The translations under genes were made by a program, and so were the position numbers. This document shows, piece after piece, positions 8,991 to 19,756 of a stretch of 64,000 nt of DNA. This stretch comes from Tessaracoccus sp. MC1679 (GTDB lineage: Bacteria; Actinomycetota; Actinomycetes; Propionibacteriales; Propionibacteriaceae). The DNA lies in the NCBI RefSeq assembly GCF_014164775.1, contig NZ_JACJGB010000002.1, positions 1 to 64,000 of the forward strand, read 5' to 3'. Below the pieces are notes generated by a model. It did not search any database. It saw nothing but the letters and a program-made list of their open reading frames with translations, and was not told where the DNA came from. Numbering within the stretch: the stretch's first letter is position 1; the number at the start of each line of letters is the position of its first letter.

Positions 8991-9604
8991 TGCCCCAAGG
9001 TCAACCGCTGTCCGTCCCCGACGACGGACTCACCACACGCCAGCGACGCACCCAGCCGCTTCTCGTCGTCCACACCGGCGAGGGCAAGGGCAAGTCCACG
9101 GCGGCCTTCGGCCTCGCGCTGCGTGGGTGGAACCAGGGCTGGCGCATCGGTGTGTTCCAGTTCGTCAAGTCGGCCAAGTGGCGCATCGGCGAGCAGACCG
9201 TCCTGGAACGCCTCGGGCGGCTCCACGACGAGACCGGCGAGGGGGGCCCCGTGGAATGGCACAAGATGGGCGCCGGCTGGTCGTGGACCCGCAAACAGGG
9301 TGAGGTGGAGGACCATCGGGCCGCCGCCCGCGAGGGGTGGCTGGAGGTCCAGCGAAGGCTCGCAGACCAGACGCACGACCTGGTCATCCTCGATGAGTTC
9401 ACCTACCCCATGACGTGGGGATGGGTCGATGTGGAGGACGTGGTCACCACCCTGGCCAGCCGCCCGGGACGACAGCACGTCATCATCACCGGGCGCGGCG
9501 CCGATGCACGTCTGATCGAGATGGCGGACCTGGTCACCGAGATGACCAAGGTGAAACACCCGATGGACGCGGGGCAGAAAGGTCAGCGCGGTATCGAGTG
9601 GTGA
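8990..9604 (+). CDS. cobO: Cob(I)yrinic acid a,c-diamide adenosyltransferase
   Basis: CobO (CobA/BtuR type) transfers the 5'-deoxyadenosyl group from ATP to the cobalt of reduced corrinoids. The P-loop HTGEGKGKST lies near residue 28, and the family features LILDEFTYPMTWGWV and HVIITGRGAD follow. Length 204 aa is usual, with an N-terminal extension ahead of the P-loop. It is coupled to the chelatase subunit gene by a TGATG junction. Only 18 bases separate its stop from the convergent cobK stop. Confidence 0.95.
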   Translation: MPQGQPLSVPDDGLTTRQRRTQPLLVVHTGEGKGKSTAAFGLALRGWNQGWRIGVFQFVKSAKWRIGEQTVLERLGRLHDETGEGGPVEWHKMGAGWSWTRKQGEVEDHRAAAREGWLEVQRRLADQTHDLVILDEFTYPMTWGWVDVEDVVTTLASRPGRQHVIITGRGADARLIEMADLVTEMTKVKHPMDAGQKGQRGIEW

Positions 9605-9622
9605 GGCCGCCGGTTGCGGGGC

Positions 9623-10351
9623 TCACACCCTCCGCAGCAACCAGGCCAGCGCCGCGTCGACGTCCACCACAGTGGGCACGCCCTGAGGGCCCGGTGGCCG
9701 ACGCACCATCACCACCGTCACGCCGAGTTCCGCGGCCGCTTCCAGCTTCGCGCTGGTGTAGGTCCCACCCGAGTCCTTCGTGACCAGAACATCGGTGCGG
9801 TGGCGGCGCATGAGCGCCCGCTCGTCATCGAGCGGGTACGGGCCACGACTCCGCACCACCTCCCAGGCCGGCGGCACCGTGAAGTCGGGCGCATCCACCA
9901 CGCGGGCCAGCACTGCACGCTCTGACAGCGCCGGCACGTAGCGCGCGAGCTCCTGTCGTCCGACGGTGATCAACGGCCGGGCACCTGCCTGGGCGGCGGT
10001 ATCGGCCGCCGTCTCGTGATCGTCCACGTAGCACCAGGCCGGATCGGGCGACCAGCCCGGCCGCTCCAGCCTGAGCAGCGGCACACCGTCGGCGCGGCAC
10101 GCCTCGACCGCGTTCGCGGTCATCCCCAGCGCGAAGGGGTGGGTGGCGTCCACGACGGCGTCGTAGTCCACCAGCTGGGCGCGGAGGCCCTCCACGCCAC
10201 CGAAACCTCCCGTGCGCACGCGCCCCGGCGGCAGTCGCGGGGCAGCGACGCGGCCGGCCAGGGAGGTGGTGACATCGATGCCCGCAGCTTCGACGAGCCG
10301 CGCGGCCAGGCGGCGCGCCTCGCTGGTGCCACCAAGAATGAGCACTCTCAT
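9623..10351 (-). CDS. cobK: Precorrin-6A reductase
   Basis: CobK reduces precorrin-6A to dihydroprecorrin-6A with NADPH. The product opens with [16 protein letters not shown], the Rossmann-like dinucleotide site of the family, and carries [14 protein letters not shown] and TVGRQEL. I placed the start at 10351 because this ATG overlaps the cobF stop as ATGA; the frame stays open far upstream but that part is out-of-frame cobF sequence. The resulting 242 aa matches the family. It is the last gene of the cobN-cobF-cobK unit. Confidence 0.94.
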   Translation of the reverse strand: MRVLILGGTSEARRLAARLVEAAGIDVTTSLAGRVAAPRLPPGRVRTGGFGGVEGLRAQLVDYDAVVDATHPFALGMTANAVEACRADGVPLLRLERPGWSPDPAWCYVDDHETAADTAAQAGARPLITVGRQELARYVPALSERAVLARVVDAPDFTVPPAWEVVRSRGPYPLDDERALMRRHRTDVLVTKDSGGTYTSAKLEAAAELGVTVVMVRRPPGPQGVPTVVDVDAALAWLLRRV

Positions 10352-11112
10352 CCGGCACCGCCCTCCAGCGGTGGGGCGGACCCATCGGGGGCACGCAGGA
10401 GTGCGATGTCCATGACCCAGCCTGCGCTGGCCCGGGCGCGCTCCCGCGCCGCAGTCAGGTCGCGGCTGACCTCCGCCACCCGGCCGGCCACCAGTTCCTC
10501 GGAGTCCGCTCCGAGGTTGGCGCCCCACCAGATCGACCAGTCATCGAGACCCTCCAGGGCGGGCGCTCCACCCAGCATGACCACAAGGTTCCTCTGGCCC
10601 GCCGCGATGTCCTGGCGCAGCCTCCGCGCCGTCGTGACGTGCACCGGGTCCGCCACGGGGTGGAGGACCATCCGGTGCCGGGCCGCCAGCACCTGCGGGG
10701 CGCTGATCCCCGGCAGCACGTCGTAGCTGAGCGGGAGCCTCGCCGCGATCCCCTCGACGATGCGGATGGTCGAGTCGTAGAGGCCCGGGTCACCCCAGAC
10801 CAGGAAGGCGGCGGTGCCACGCCGGGCACGCAGGATCTCCTCGTAGGCGCTGACCCGGGCAGCGTGCCAGGCCCTGACCGCGGCCGGATAGTCCGCGGGA
10901 GCGTCCCGGTCGCGCTCGGGGTCGGGTACCTCCACCACCTCGACGCCGTGGGCGGCGGCGATGGCCCGGCGGGCCGCCAGCAGCCCGTCGTCGTCGCGCT
11001 TCCTGGCTGCGAGCACGTAGTCGGTCTCAGCCAGAGCCCGCGACACCTCCGGCGTCACATGGTGCGCACCCATACCGATACCGAGTATCCGCACCCTCAC
11101 CGATCCGCTCAT
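10348..11112 (-). CDS. cobF: Precorrin-6A synthase (deacetylating)
   Basis: CobF methylates C-1 and releases the acetyl group from precorrin-5, a step unique to the aerobic pathway. The product (254 aa) opens with [14 protein letters not shown], has [14 protein letters not shown] and [15 protein letters not shown], all typical of this methylase branch. Its ATG overlaps the cobN stop (ATGA) and its stop overlaps the cobK start. Its presence argues that the pathway really is the oxygen-dependent one, which makes the short CobG more puzzling. Confidence 0.94.
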   Translation of the reverse strand: MSGSVRVRILGIGMGAHHVTPEVSRALAETDYVLAARKRDDDGLLAARRAIAAAHGVEVVEVPDPERDRDAPADYPAAVRAWHAARVSAYEEILRARRGTAAFLVWGDPGLYDSTIRIVEGIAARLPLSYDVLPGISAPQVLAARHRMVLHPVADPVHVTTARRLRQDIAAGQRNLVVMLGGAPALEGLDDWSIWWGANLGADSEELVAGRVAEVSRDLTAARERARASAGWVMDIALLRAPDGSAPPLEGGAG

Positions 11113-14100
11113 GTGTCGTCCTCCAGCTCACCCTCGACCTCGAGGTAGACCTCACGCATGGCCGCGAGGGTGTCGGCGTCTGGCTCCGCCCACAGGCCGC
11201 GCTCCGCGGCCTCGTGCAAACGCTCGATGATCCCCCGCAGGGCCCAGGGGTTCGACCTGCGCAGGAACTCCTGAGTGGGGCCGTCGAGGACGTAGGCGTG
11301 GGCCAACCGGTCGTACATCCAGTCATGGACCACGCCGGCCGTCGCGTCGAAGCCGAACAGATAGTCGACGGTCGCGGCGAGTTCGAAGGCCCCCTTGTAG
11401 CCATGGCGCTGCATCGCCGCGATCCATCGAGGATTCACCACGCGGGCCCTGAATACGCGCGCCGTCTCCTCGGCGAGGGTGCGGGTACGGACAGAGTCCG
11501 GTGAGGTCGAGTCCCCGACGTACGCCTTCGGCGCCGTCCCGGCCAGCGCCCGGACGGTGGCCACCATCCCGCCGTGGTACTGGAAATAGTCGTCGGAGTC
11601 CGCGATGTCGTGCTCGGCGGAGTCGATGTTCTTCGCCGCCACCGCGATCCGCCTGTAGTTGGTCCGCATGTCCTCGGCCGCCGGGGACCCGTCCAGACCG
11701 CGGCCGTAGGCGAAGCCACCCCAGGCCGTGTACACCTCGGCGAGGTCCGCGTCATCGCGCCAGTTGCCGGACTCGATCACCTGCAGGATCCCGGCGCCGT
11801 AGGAGCCGGGCTTCGAGCCGAAGATACGCGTGGTCGCCCGGCGATGGTCGCCGTGCACCGCGAGATCTGCGCGGGCGTGAGCACGCACGAAATTCATCTC
11901 GTCGGGCTCGTCAAGGCCGGCGACCATGCCGACGGCGTCGTCGAGCATCGCGACCACGTGCGGGAATGCGTCACGAAAGAACCCTGAGATGCGAAGCGTC
12001 ACGTCGATCCGAGGGCGGCCCAACTCCTCCAGCGGCACCACCGTCAGCCGCGACACCCGCCGCGAGGCCTCGTCCCACTCCGGCCGCACGCCGAGCAGGG
12101 CGAGGACTTCGGCGATGTCGTCGCCAGAGGTCCGCATGGCGCTGGTGCCCCAGACCGAGAGCCCTACCGACGGCGGGTAGCTGCCGGCCTCGTCCAGGTG
12201 GCGCTGGAGAAGGGAGTCCGCCATCGCCTGCCCCGTCTGCCACGCCAGGCGGCTCGGCACCGCCCGAGGATCCACGGTGTAGAAATTGCGCCCGGTGGGC
12301 AGCACGTTCACGAGCCCGCGCAGCGGCGACCCTGATGGTCCGGCGGGGACGAAGCCACCGGCGAGCGCATGGACGACGGCCGTGAGCTCGTCTGTGGTGG
12401 AGGCCAGGCGGGGGACCACCTGCTCCGCGGCGAAGCGGAGGACGCGCCCGACTCTGGCGTCCGTGTGGAGCGTCGAGACCGCGGATGGGTCCCAGCCCGC
12501 CGCCTCCGCACGGTGGATGAGATCACGCGCCTGGGACTCGGCCAGATCGACGGCCGCCAGGTCTGCCCCATCGGTGAGGCCCAACGCAGCCCGCAGACCA
12601 GGGACGGCGTCCCCCACACCTCCCCAGACCTGCGTCGCCCGCAGGATGGCCAGCACGAGGTTGACGCGGGCCTCACCGGTGGGGGCGGCACCCAGGATGT
12701 GGAGACCGTCACGGATCTGGGCGTCCTTGATCTCGCAGAGCCAGCCGTCGACGTGGAGCAGGAAGTCATCGAATTCCTCGGCGTGGGGCTGCTCCTCGAG
12801 GCCCAGGTCCCGGTGCATCTCAGCCGAGCGCATCAGCTGCCAGATCTCGCCGCGGATCGCGGGAAGTTTCGCCGGGTCCATGGCCGCGATGTTGGCGTGC
12901 TCGTCGAGGAGTTGCTCGAGCCGGGCGATGTCGCCATAAGTCTCCGCCCGGGCCATCGGCGGGATGAGGTGGTCGACGATCGTTGCGTGGGCCCGGCGCT
13001 TGGCCTGGGCTCCCTCACCCGGGTCGTTGACCAGGAACGGGTAGATCAGGGGCAGGTCGCCGAGCGCGGCATCCGGGCCGCAGGAGGCGGAAAGGGCGGC
13101 GTTCTTCCCGGGGAGCCACTCCATCGAGCCGTGTTTGCCCAGATGAACCACCGCGTCGGCCCTGAAGCCGCGCTCAAGCCACCGGTACGCGGCGAGGTAG
13201 TGGTGGCTGGGCGGCAGGTCCGGGTCGTGATAGATCGCCACAGGGTTCTCACCGAAGCCCCGCGGCGGTTGGATGAGGACGATGACGTTGCCTGCCTGCA
13301 GCGTCGCCAGCACCAGTTCCCCCGCCTCGTTGACGAACAAAGTGCCGGGCGACTCCCCCCAGGCGGCCACCATGGAGGCGCGCAGGTCGGGGGGCAGGTG
13401 TGCGGTCCACGCGTCGTAATCGGCGGCCGGGATGCGGACGTGCGCCCCGGTCAACTGAGCTGAGGTGAGCCACTCCTCGTCCTGACCGCCGGCGGCGATG
13501 AGAGCGTGGATGAGCGCGTCCCCGGCCGCGGTGTCGTCGCCCAGGTCCAGCAGGTGGTGGATCGGGAAGTCGGCGGTGTCGTCGTCCGGCCCCAGGTCGT
13601 AGCCTTCGGCGCGGAGAAGGCGCAACAGACGGATCGCGGAGACCGGGGTGTCGAGCCCCACCGCGTTGCCGATGCGGGAGTGTTTGGTGGGATAGGCCGA
13701 CAGCACCAGGGCCACGCGCTTTCGCGCGTTGGGGATGCTGCGGAGCCGGGCGTGGTTGACGGCGACGCGTGCCACGCGGGCGGTGCGCTCCGGGTCCGCT
13801 ACGTAGGCGGGGAGGCCCTGCTCGTCGATCTCCTTGAACGAGAACGGTGCGGTGATGATGCGCCCGTCGAATTCGGGAATCGCGATCTGGTTGGCCGAGT
13901 CGAGCGGCGTCGCACCCTCGGACGAGGCCTCCCACTCGGCGCGCGACGAGGTCAGACACAGACCCTGGAGCACAGGGATGTCCAGTGCGGCCATCCGGGC
14001 GACGTCCCAGGACTCGTCCTCCCCGCCGGCCCCTGCGGTGGCGGGGACGGATCCACCGGCGGCCAGCACGGTGACGACGAGCGCGTCCAAGGTGCCGAGC

Positions 14101-14720
14101 GCCTCATAGAGGGCGTCAGGAGCGGATCGAAGCGACCCCGCGTAGATCGGGACGCCGACAGCTTCACGGGTCTCATCGACGGCGTCGGCCAGCGCATGCG
14201 CGAAGGCATTGTTGCCGCTGGCCTCGTGGGCCCGGTAGTAGAGGATGCCGATGCGCGGAAGCGCCGGATCAACGGCGGGTCGAGGCGCGTAGCCCCACGC
14301 GGCGATCACGCTGGGAGGGTCGAAGCCGAGACCGGTGAGCAGGACGGTGTCGGAGAGGAAGGAGTGCAGTGCGGCCAGGTTCGCCGGGCCGCCCTCCGCC
14401 AGGTAGCGGTGCGCCTCCGCCGCGACCCTCATCGGCACCGTCGACAGCTCCATCAGTTCGGGGCTCGGCTGGTGCTCACCGCCGAGGATCACCAGCGGGG
14501 TTCCGATGGTCCGCGCGTGGGCGATTCCCGGCCAGAGGTCCTGTGGGGAGCCGAGGAGCCTCACCACCACCAGATCGGCGTCCTCGACGAGGCGGGTCAG
14601 CACGCCGTCGGTCGTGCGTCCGGGATTGGCCCACGTGTATCTCGACCCGCTGGCGCGGGCCGACAACAGGTCCGTGTCGGACGTGGACAGAAGCGCGATG
14701 CGCGCGGGTGAATCGGTCAT
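11109..14720 (-). CDS. cobN: Cobaltochelatase large subunit CobN
   Basis: CobN binds the corrin macrocycle and cobalt and works with an AAA+/VWA partner, here encoded at 6936-8990. The 1203-aa length is normal for CobN. Recognisable conserved stretches include HLGKHGSMEWLPGKN, PEWDEASRRVS, GRPRIDVTLRISGFFRDAFP and RIFGSKPGSYGAGI, all in the expected order. The ATG at 14720 is preceded by a GAGGAGGAAA-type ribosome site and, further upstream, by a cobalamin riboswitch. Stop and cobF start overlap as ATGA. Confidence 0.97.
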   Translation of the reverse strand: MTDSPARIALLSTSDTDLLSARASGSRYTWANPGRTTDGVLTRLVEDADLVVVRLLGSPQDLWPGIAHARTIGTPLVILGGEHQPSPELMELSTVPMRVAAEAHRYLAEGGPANLAALHSFLSDTVLLTGLGFDPPSVIAAWGYAPRPAVDPALPRIGILYYRAHEASGNNAFAHALADAVDETREAVGVPIYAGSLRSAPDALYEALGTLDALVVTVLAAGGSVPATAGAGGEDESWDVARMAALDIPVLQGLCLTSSRAEWEASSEGATPLDSANQIAIPEFDGRIITAPFSFKEIDEQGLPAYVADPERTARVARVAVNHARLRSIPNARKRVALVLSAYPTKHSRIGNAVGLDTPVSAIRLLRLLRAEGYDLGPDDDTADFPIHHLLDLGDDTAAGDALIHALIAAGGQDEEWLTSAQLTGAHVRIPAADYDAWTAHLPPDLRASMVAAWGESPGTLFVNEAGELVLATLQAGNVIVLIQPPRGFGENPVAIYHDPDLPPSHHYLAAYRWLERGFRADAVVHLGKHGSMEWLPGKNAALSASCGPDAALGDLPLIYPFLVNDPGEGAQAKRRAHATIVDHLIPPMARAETYGDIARLEQLLDEHANIAAMDPAKLPAIRGEIWQLMRSAEMHRDLGLEEQPHAEEFDDFLLHVDGWLCEIKDAQIRDGLHILGAAPTGEARVNLVLAILRATQVWGGVGDAVPGLRAALGLTDGADLAAVDLAESQARDLIHRAEAAGWDPSAVSTLHTDARVGRVLRFAAEQVVPRLASTTDELTAVVHALAGGFVPAGPSGSPLRGLVNVLPTGRNFYTVDPRAVPSRLAWQTGQAMADSLLQRHLDEAGSYPPSVGLSVWGTSAMRTSGDDIAEVLALLGVRPEWDEASRRVSRLTVVPLEELGRPRIDVTLRISGFFRDAFPHVVAMLDDAVGMVAGLDEPDEMNFVRAHARADLAVHGDHRRATTRIFGSKPGSYGAGILQVIESGNWRDDADLAEVYTAWGGFAYGRGLDGSPAAEDMRTNYRRIAVAAKNIDSAEHDIADSDDYFQYHGGMVATVRALAGTAPKAYVGDSTSPDSVRTRTLAEETARVFRARVVNPRWIAAMQRHGYKGAFELAATVDYLFGFDATAGVVHDWMYDRLAHAYVLDGPTQEFLRRSNPWALRGIIERLHEAAERGLWAEPDADTLAAMREVYLEVEGELEDDT

Positions 14721-14764
14721 TCGCGGGTTTCCTCCTCGGGGTTCTCGCCCCGTAGACCGGTCGG

Positions 14765-14875
14765 ATGCACCTGTGGAGAGTGTCTGGCTGGTCGATCAAC
14801 GACGTCACAGTGGCGGAACCGCCCCGGAGCCACACCGGGTTCCTCGCCCACAAGCTGCCTGGAGCCTAGCGACAT
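14765..14875 (-). promoter_or_regulatory. Cobalamin riboswitch ahead of cobN
   Basis: Read on the minus strand, the core GAGGAACCCGGTGTGGCTCC followed by GGGCGGTTCCGCCACTGTGA spans about 14807-14847. These are the conserved GGTG...TCC and GC...CCGCCACTGT parts of the cobalamin aptamer. It should control cobN-cobF-cobK. Outer limits are approximate. Confidence 0.88.
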
Positions 14876-14949
14876 TCTCAGCGGCAGGACAGGCGAGCCC
14901 GCCCAGCGGTGGCCGACGCCCGACCCACGTGCTGAGTACGCTTGGTGGA

Positions 14950-16428
14950 ATGGCTGTCAAGGGTTGGTTCGGACTTCCTTTCTTCGGGCGTAGCCCGCGC
15001 CCTGAGGTGGTGTCCTGCACGCTGTCGGGCGGCGGCTCCCGGGCCGGCTTTCAGCTGGGTGCGCTGGACTACCTGTACCGGCACGACGAGGCGTTCGCGC
15101 CCAGCGTCTTCGTCGGGGCCTCCGCGGGGGCCATCCTTGCCTCCGCCCTCGCACAGGACCCCACCAGGGAGGGCCAGCGCGCCTATCTGGAGCGGCTGAC
15201 CGGGCTATGGATGTCCATGACCGGCCCTGAGGACATGTTCACACCGCGCCCCTGGTTCCAGCGGCTCCAGGCGGAGGCGCCCGTCTGGCTCGAGGTGGTC
15301 TCCCTGCCGCGACAGGCGCCGCCGCGCCCCCCACGGAGGCCGGCGCTGTTGCCGTTCCTGCGCTCCTCGCCGGTGAGCCCGCAGAGCCCCGATGAGCCGC
15401 CGCCGATGGATCCACTGGAGCTGGCGCTCACGCCCGACGAGGACGTCCCGTCCGAGTGGTCCCTCTCGGTGCTGTCCGGCATCGCCGCCCACCTCGGCCG
15501 GCTGCCCCGCATCGGCAGCGGCCTCGGCAGCATCTGGCAGGGCATGGGCCGCTCGCGCTCCATGTACCGGCCGGGTCCCATGCTCGCCCACCTGCTCGAC
15601 CCGGGCACCTTCGACCCTCAGCGAGTGGCCGCCTCCGGCGTGACGCTCCGGATCGCCATGGTCGCGCTGGAGAGCGGCGAGCTGCGGTTCATGACCGAGA
15701 CCGGCACCCTGGTCGACCGCGCCGACCGCCCCGTCGACGAAACCGAGCACAACCTCGCCGTCGGCGTGCTCGCCTCCTGCGCCATCCCCGCCGTGTTCCG
15801 GCCCGTCCCGATCGGAGACGAGACCTACGTCGACGGCGGCGCGCGGGAGAATCTGCCCGCGGAACTGGCCATCGGCCACCTCGGTGCGGCGCGCAACTAC
15901 GTCATCTCGTCGCAGGCACAGGGACTGCCCCGGCGCACCAGCATGATGGACGCCGACATGTTCAGCGTGGTGATGCGCTCCACCGAGATACTGATCGACG
16001 AGGCGGGACGCGACGAGCTCGCCTACGCGCACTCGGCCGGCGCCATCGTCATCCACCCCGAGCTCGCCGTGCACGACACCATGACCGTCCACCCCGGCCT
16101 GATCGCCATCAATCGGGACTACGGCTGGCTCCGGGCCGCCGAGCGGCACCTGGGCCTGGGAGAGGCGGCGGAGGAGCTGCACCGCCGCATCATCACGCTC
16201 CGCATGCGCATCATCCGCCTGGAGGAGCGCCTGTTGGAGAACCCCGAGCCGAGCCGGCGGGACTTCCTCACGCTGCGGGGCGCCAAGGTAGAGCTGCGCG
16301 ACGCGGTCCGCTCCGCCCACGACACGCCGTTGCCCGACGGCGCCGAGGACTGGTGGACGACGTGGGAACGCCACGCGGTCACGCCGACCACCGAACCCCC
16401 CTGGATGCCGCTCACCGGGCGAGGCTGA
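14950..16428 (+). CDS. Patatin-like phospholipase family protein
   Basis: A 492-aa lipid acyl hydrolase of the patatin/RssA type. The oxyanion-hole motif SGGGSRAGF lies near residue 25, the nucleophile elbow GASAG near 56, and the catalytic DGG of the Ser-Asp dyad near 295 ([11 protein letters not shown]). The proline-rich insert around residues 115-155 is not part of the catalytic fold. No signal peptide is visible, so the enzyme is probably cytoplasmic or peripheral. Substrate is unknown. The start at 14950 lies next to the N-terminal MAVKGWFG. It is separated by only 17 bases from the amylosucrase start, so the two may be co-transcribed. Confidence 0.88.
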   Translation: MAVKGWFGLPFFGRSPRPEVVSCTLSGGGSRAGFQLGALDYLYRHDEAFAPSVFVGASAGAILASALAQDPTREGQRAYLERLTGLWMSMTGPEDMFTPRPWFQRLQAEAPVWLEVVSLPRQAPPRPPRRPALLPFLRSSPVSPQSPDEPPPMDPLELALTPDEDVPSEWSLSVLSGIAAHLGRLPRIGSGLGSIWQGMGRSRSMYRPGPMLAHLLDPGTFDPQRVAASGVTLRIAMVALESGELRFMTETGTLVDRADRPVDETEHNLAVGVLASCAIPAVFRPVPIGDETYVDGGARENLPAELAIGHLGAARNYVISSQAQGLPRRTSMMDADMFSVVMRSTEILIDEAGRDELAYAHSAGAIVIHPELAVHDTMTVHPGLIAINRDYGWLRAAERHLGLGEAAEELHRRIITLRMRIIRLEERLLENPEPSRRDFLTLRGAKVELRDAVRSAHDTPLPDGAEDWWTTWERHAVTPTTEPPWMPLTGRG

Positions 16429-16445
16429 GCACTACGCTGAGCAGG

Positions 16446-18305
<1,860 letters not shown>

Positions 18306-18415
18306 CGGTGCACCAGCGTAGAGAGTTTGAGAACCCTGGCCCGGCCCTGAAAACCGTGGCTTCTCGCCTGTCTCAGGGTGCCTACAAGCGCAGCGAACGG
18401 CCCTCGGAACCCTCG

Positions 18416-18781
18416 GTGACCGACTCTCGCGGTCGTGTGGTGCGCGCAGTTGGGAGGACTCGAACCTTTCTGAGCCCCGCCGAGGTCGATGAGCTGGTGA
18501 CCCTGTACGAGCAGGGCATGACGCTTGCGCAGCTCGGTGAGAGGTTCGGGGTCTATCACCGCACAGTGTCCGCGCACCTCGTCCGCCGCTCCGCTGCGAC
18601 GCGCACGAGAGGGCTTGCTGAGGAACACACGCCCGAGGCGGTGCGGCTCCACGAAAGCGGCTTGACCTTGGTGGCGGTCGGCCTGCGCTTCGGAGCGAGC
18701 CAGGGGGCAGTAAGGAGGGCGGTGGCCGCAGCAGGCGCGACCATCCGCCCTCGGGGACGTCGGGTGTCGGCTACAGCGTAA
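18416..18781 (+). CDS. Small protein with two helix-turn-helix units, resolvase-tail-like
   Basis: The frame encodes two similar motifs: LVTLYEQGMTLAQLGERFG followed by VYHRTVSAHL, and about 35 residues later AVRLHESGLTLVAVGLRFG followed by ASQGAVRRAV. Each resembles the Hin/resolvase-type helix-turn-helix. No catalytic resolvase domain is present. GTG at 18416 is a guess; the frame is open back to a GTG at 18308, just after the amylosucrase stop. It may be a DNA-binding remnant of a recombinase or a small regulator. Role unknown. Confidence 0.45.
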   Translation: MTDSRGRVVRAVGRTRTFLSPAEVDELVTLYEQGMTLAQLGERFGVYHRTVSAHLVRRSAATRTRGLAEEHTPEAVRLHESGLTLVAVGLRFGASQGAVRRAVAAAGATIRPRGRRVSATA

Positions 18782-19007
18782 AGCCCTCCGCCGAGTGCTC
18801 GGCCTCGTACTCGGAGATCGCGAGCATGATGCCGAGCTCGGGCGTCGTCGGGAGGCTCACGCGGCCCTGACCGACGATATAGAGCGGCATGCCGACCTCG
18901 TCCAGCGTCTCAACGATGCCCGCGAACGCATGCCCCTCAGGGACCAGCCTCGGCGCTCGTTCCTCGGACGCGTGCGCCTCAGGGTCCAGATGCCCCAGCT
19001 CGTTCCT
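18771..19007 (-). pseudogene. Possible gene fragment, no start codon visible
   Basis: On the minus strand a frame with natural composition (VGMPLYIVGQGRVSLP, then LGIMLAISEYEAEHSAEGF) ends at 18771 but runs upstream into sdhB sequence without a convincing start. I do not recognise the family. It may be the 3' end of a gene whose front was lost, or chance coding bias in high-GC DNA. Confidence 0.2.
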
Positions 19008-19009
19008 CG

Positions 19010-19756
19010 CTAGTTTGGCCCTCGGACGGCGGCTCGGAGGCGCTCGCGATGCAGGGCCGCGACCGCCGCCAAGTCAATCCCCGCGGGGCACACCTTGACG
19101 CACTCGCCGTAGGTCGAGCACGGGCCAAATTCTGCCTCGACGGCGTCCACCATCACCCGCGCCCGGCGGCTCCGCTCCGTCGACGGTTGGGGCAGGAGCG
19201 CCAAATGCGCGACCTTGGCGCCCGCGAACAGATGCGCCGAACCATTCGGGCAGGCTGCGACACACGCGCCGCACCCGATGCAGGCGGCGAAATCGAGCGC
19301 CAACTCCGCGTCGTCGTGGCTCACTAGCAGCGCATCGGCCTCGGCTGCCGTGCCCGCATTCACCGCGACTGTCCCACCCGCAGCGCCAAGCCGGTCGAGC
19401 GCCGAGCGGTCCACCACGAGGTCGCGCACCACCGGGAACGACGCCGAGCGCAGCGGCTCGATCCGCAGCCGCCGGATATCGCCGAACGCGCGCAGATGCT
19501 GACGGCACGACGGCGTGTTCGGCACCGGGCCGTGCGGCACCCCGTTCACCGTCACCCCACACGCCCCGCAAATGCCCTCCCGGCAGTCCGATTCGTAGGC
19601 GACCGCCTCGCCGCCGCCGTCGACGATCTGCGCGTTGAGGAGGTCTAACACGTCGAGCAGCGACGCCTGCGGGGTGAGGCCGTCGAGCTCGTGGCGCTCC
19701 CACCGACCTCGGTCGAGCGGGCCGTTCTGCCGCCAGATTTCCAGTGCGAGTTTCAC
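19010..19756 (-). CDS. sdhB: Succinate dehydrogenase iron-sulfur subunit
   Basis: SdhB carries electrons from the flavoprotein to the membrane subunit. The [2Fe-2S] ligands sit in ESDCREGICGACGVTVNG, followed by the next cysteine in NTPSCRQHL; the C-terminal ferredoxin part has CIGCGACVAACPNGS and CSTYGECVKVCPAGI for the [4Fe-4S] and [3Fe-4S] centres. I placed the start at the GTG at 19756, which overlaps the sdhA stop as GTGA and opens VKLALEIWRQ; longer starts run into sdhA. Length 248 aa fits the type found with five-helix cytochrome b subunits. Confidence 0.95.
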   Translation of the reverse strand: MKLALEIWRQNGPLDRGRWERHELDGLTPQASLLDVLDLLNAQIVDGGGEAVAYESDCREGICGACGVTVNGVPHGPVPNTPSCRQHLRAFGDIRRLRIEPLRSASFPVVRDLVVDRSALDRLGAAGGTVAVNAGTAAEADALLVSHDDAELALDFAACIGCGACVAACPNGSAHLFAGAKVAHLALLPQPSTERSRRARVMVDAVEAEFGPCSTYGECVKVCPAGIDLAAVAALHRERLRAAVRGPN

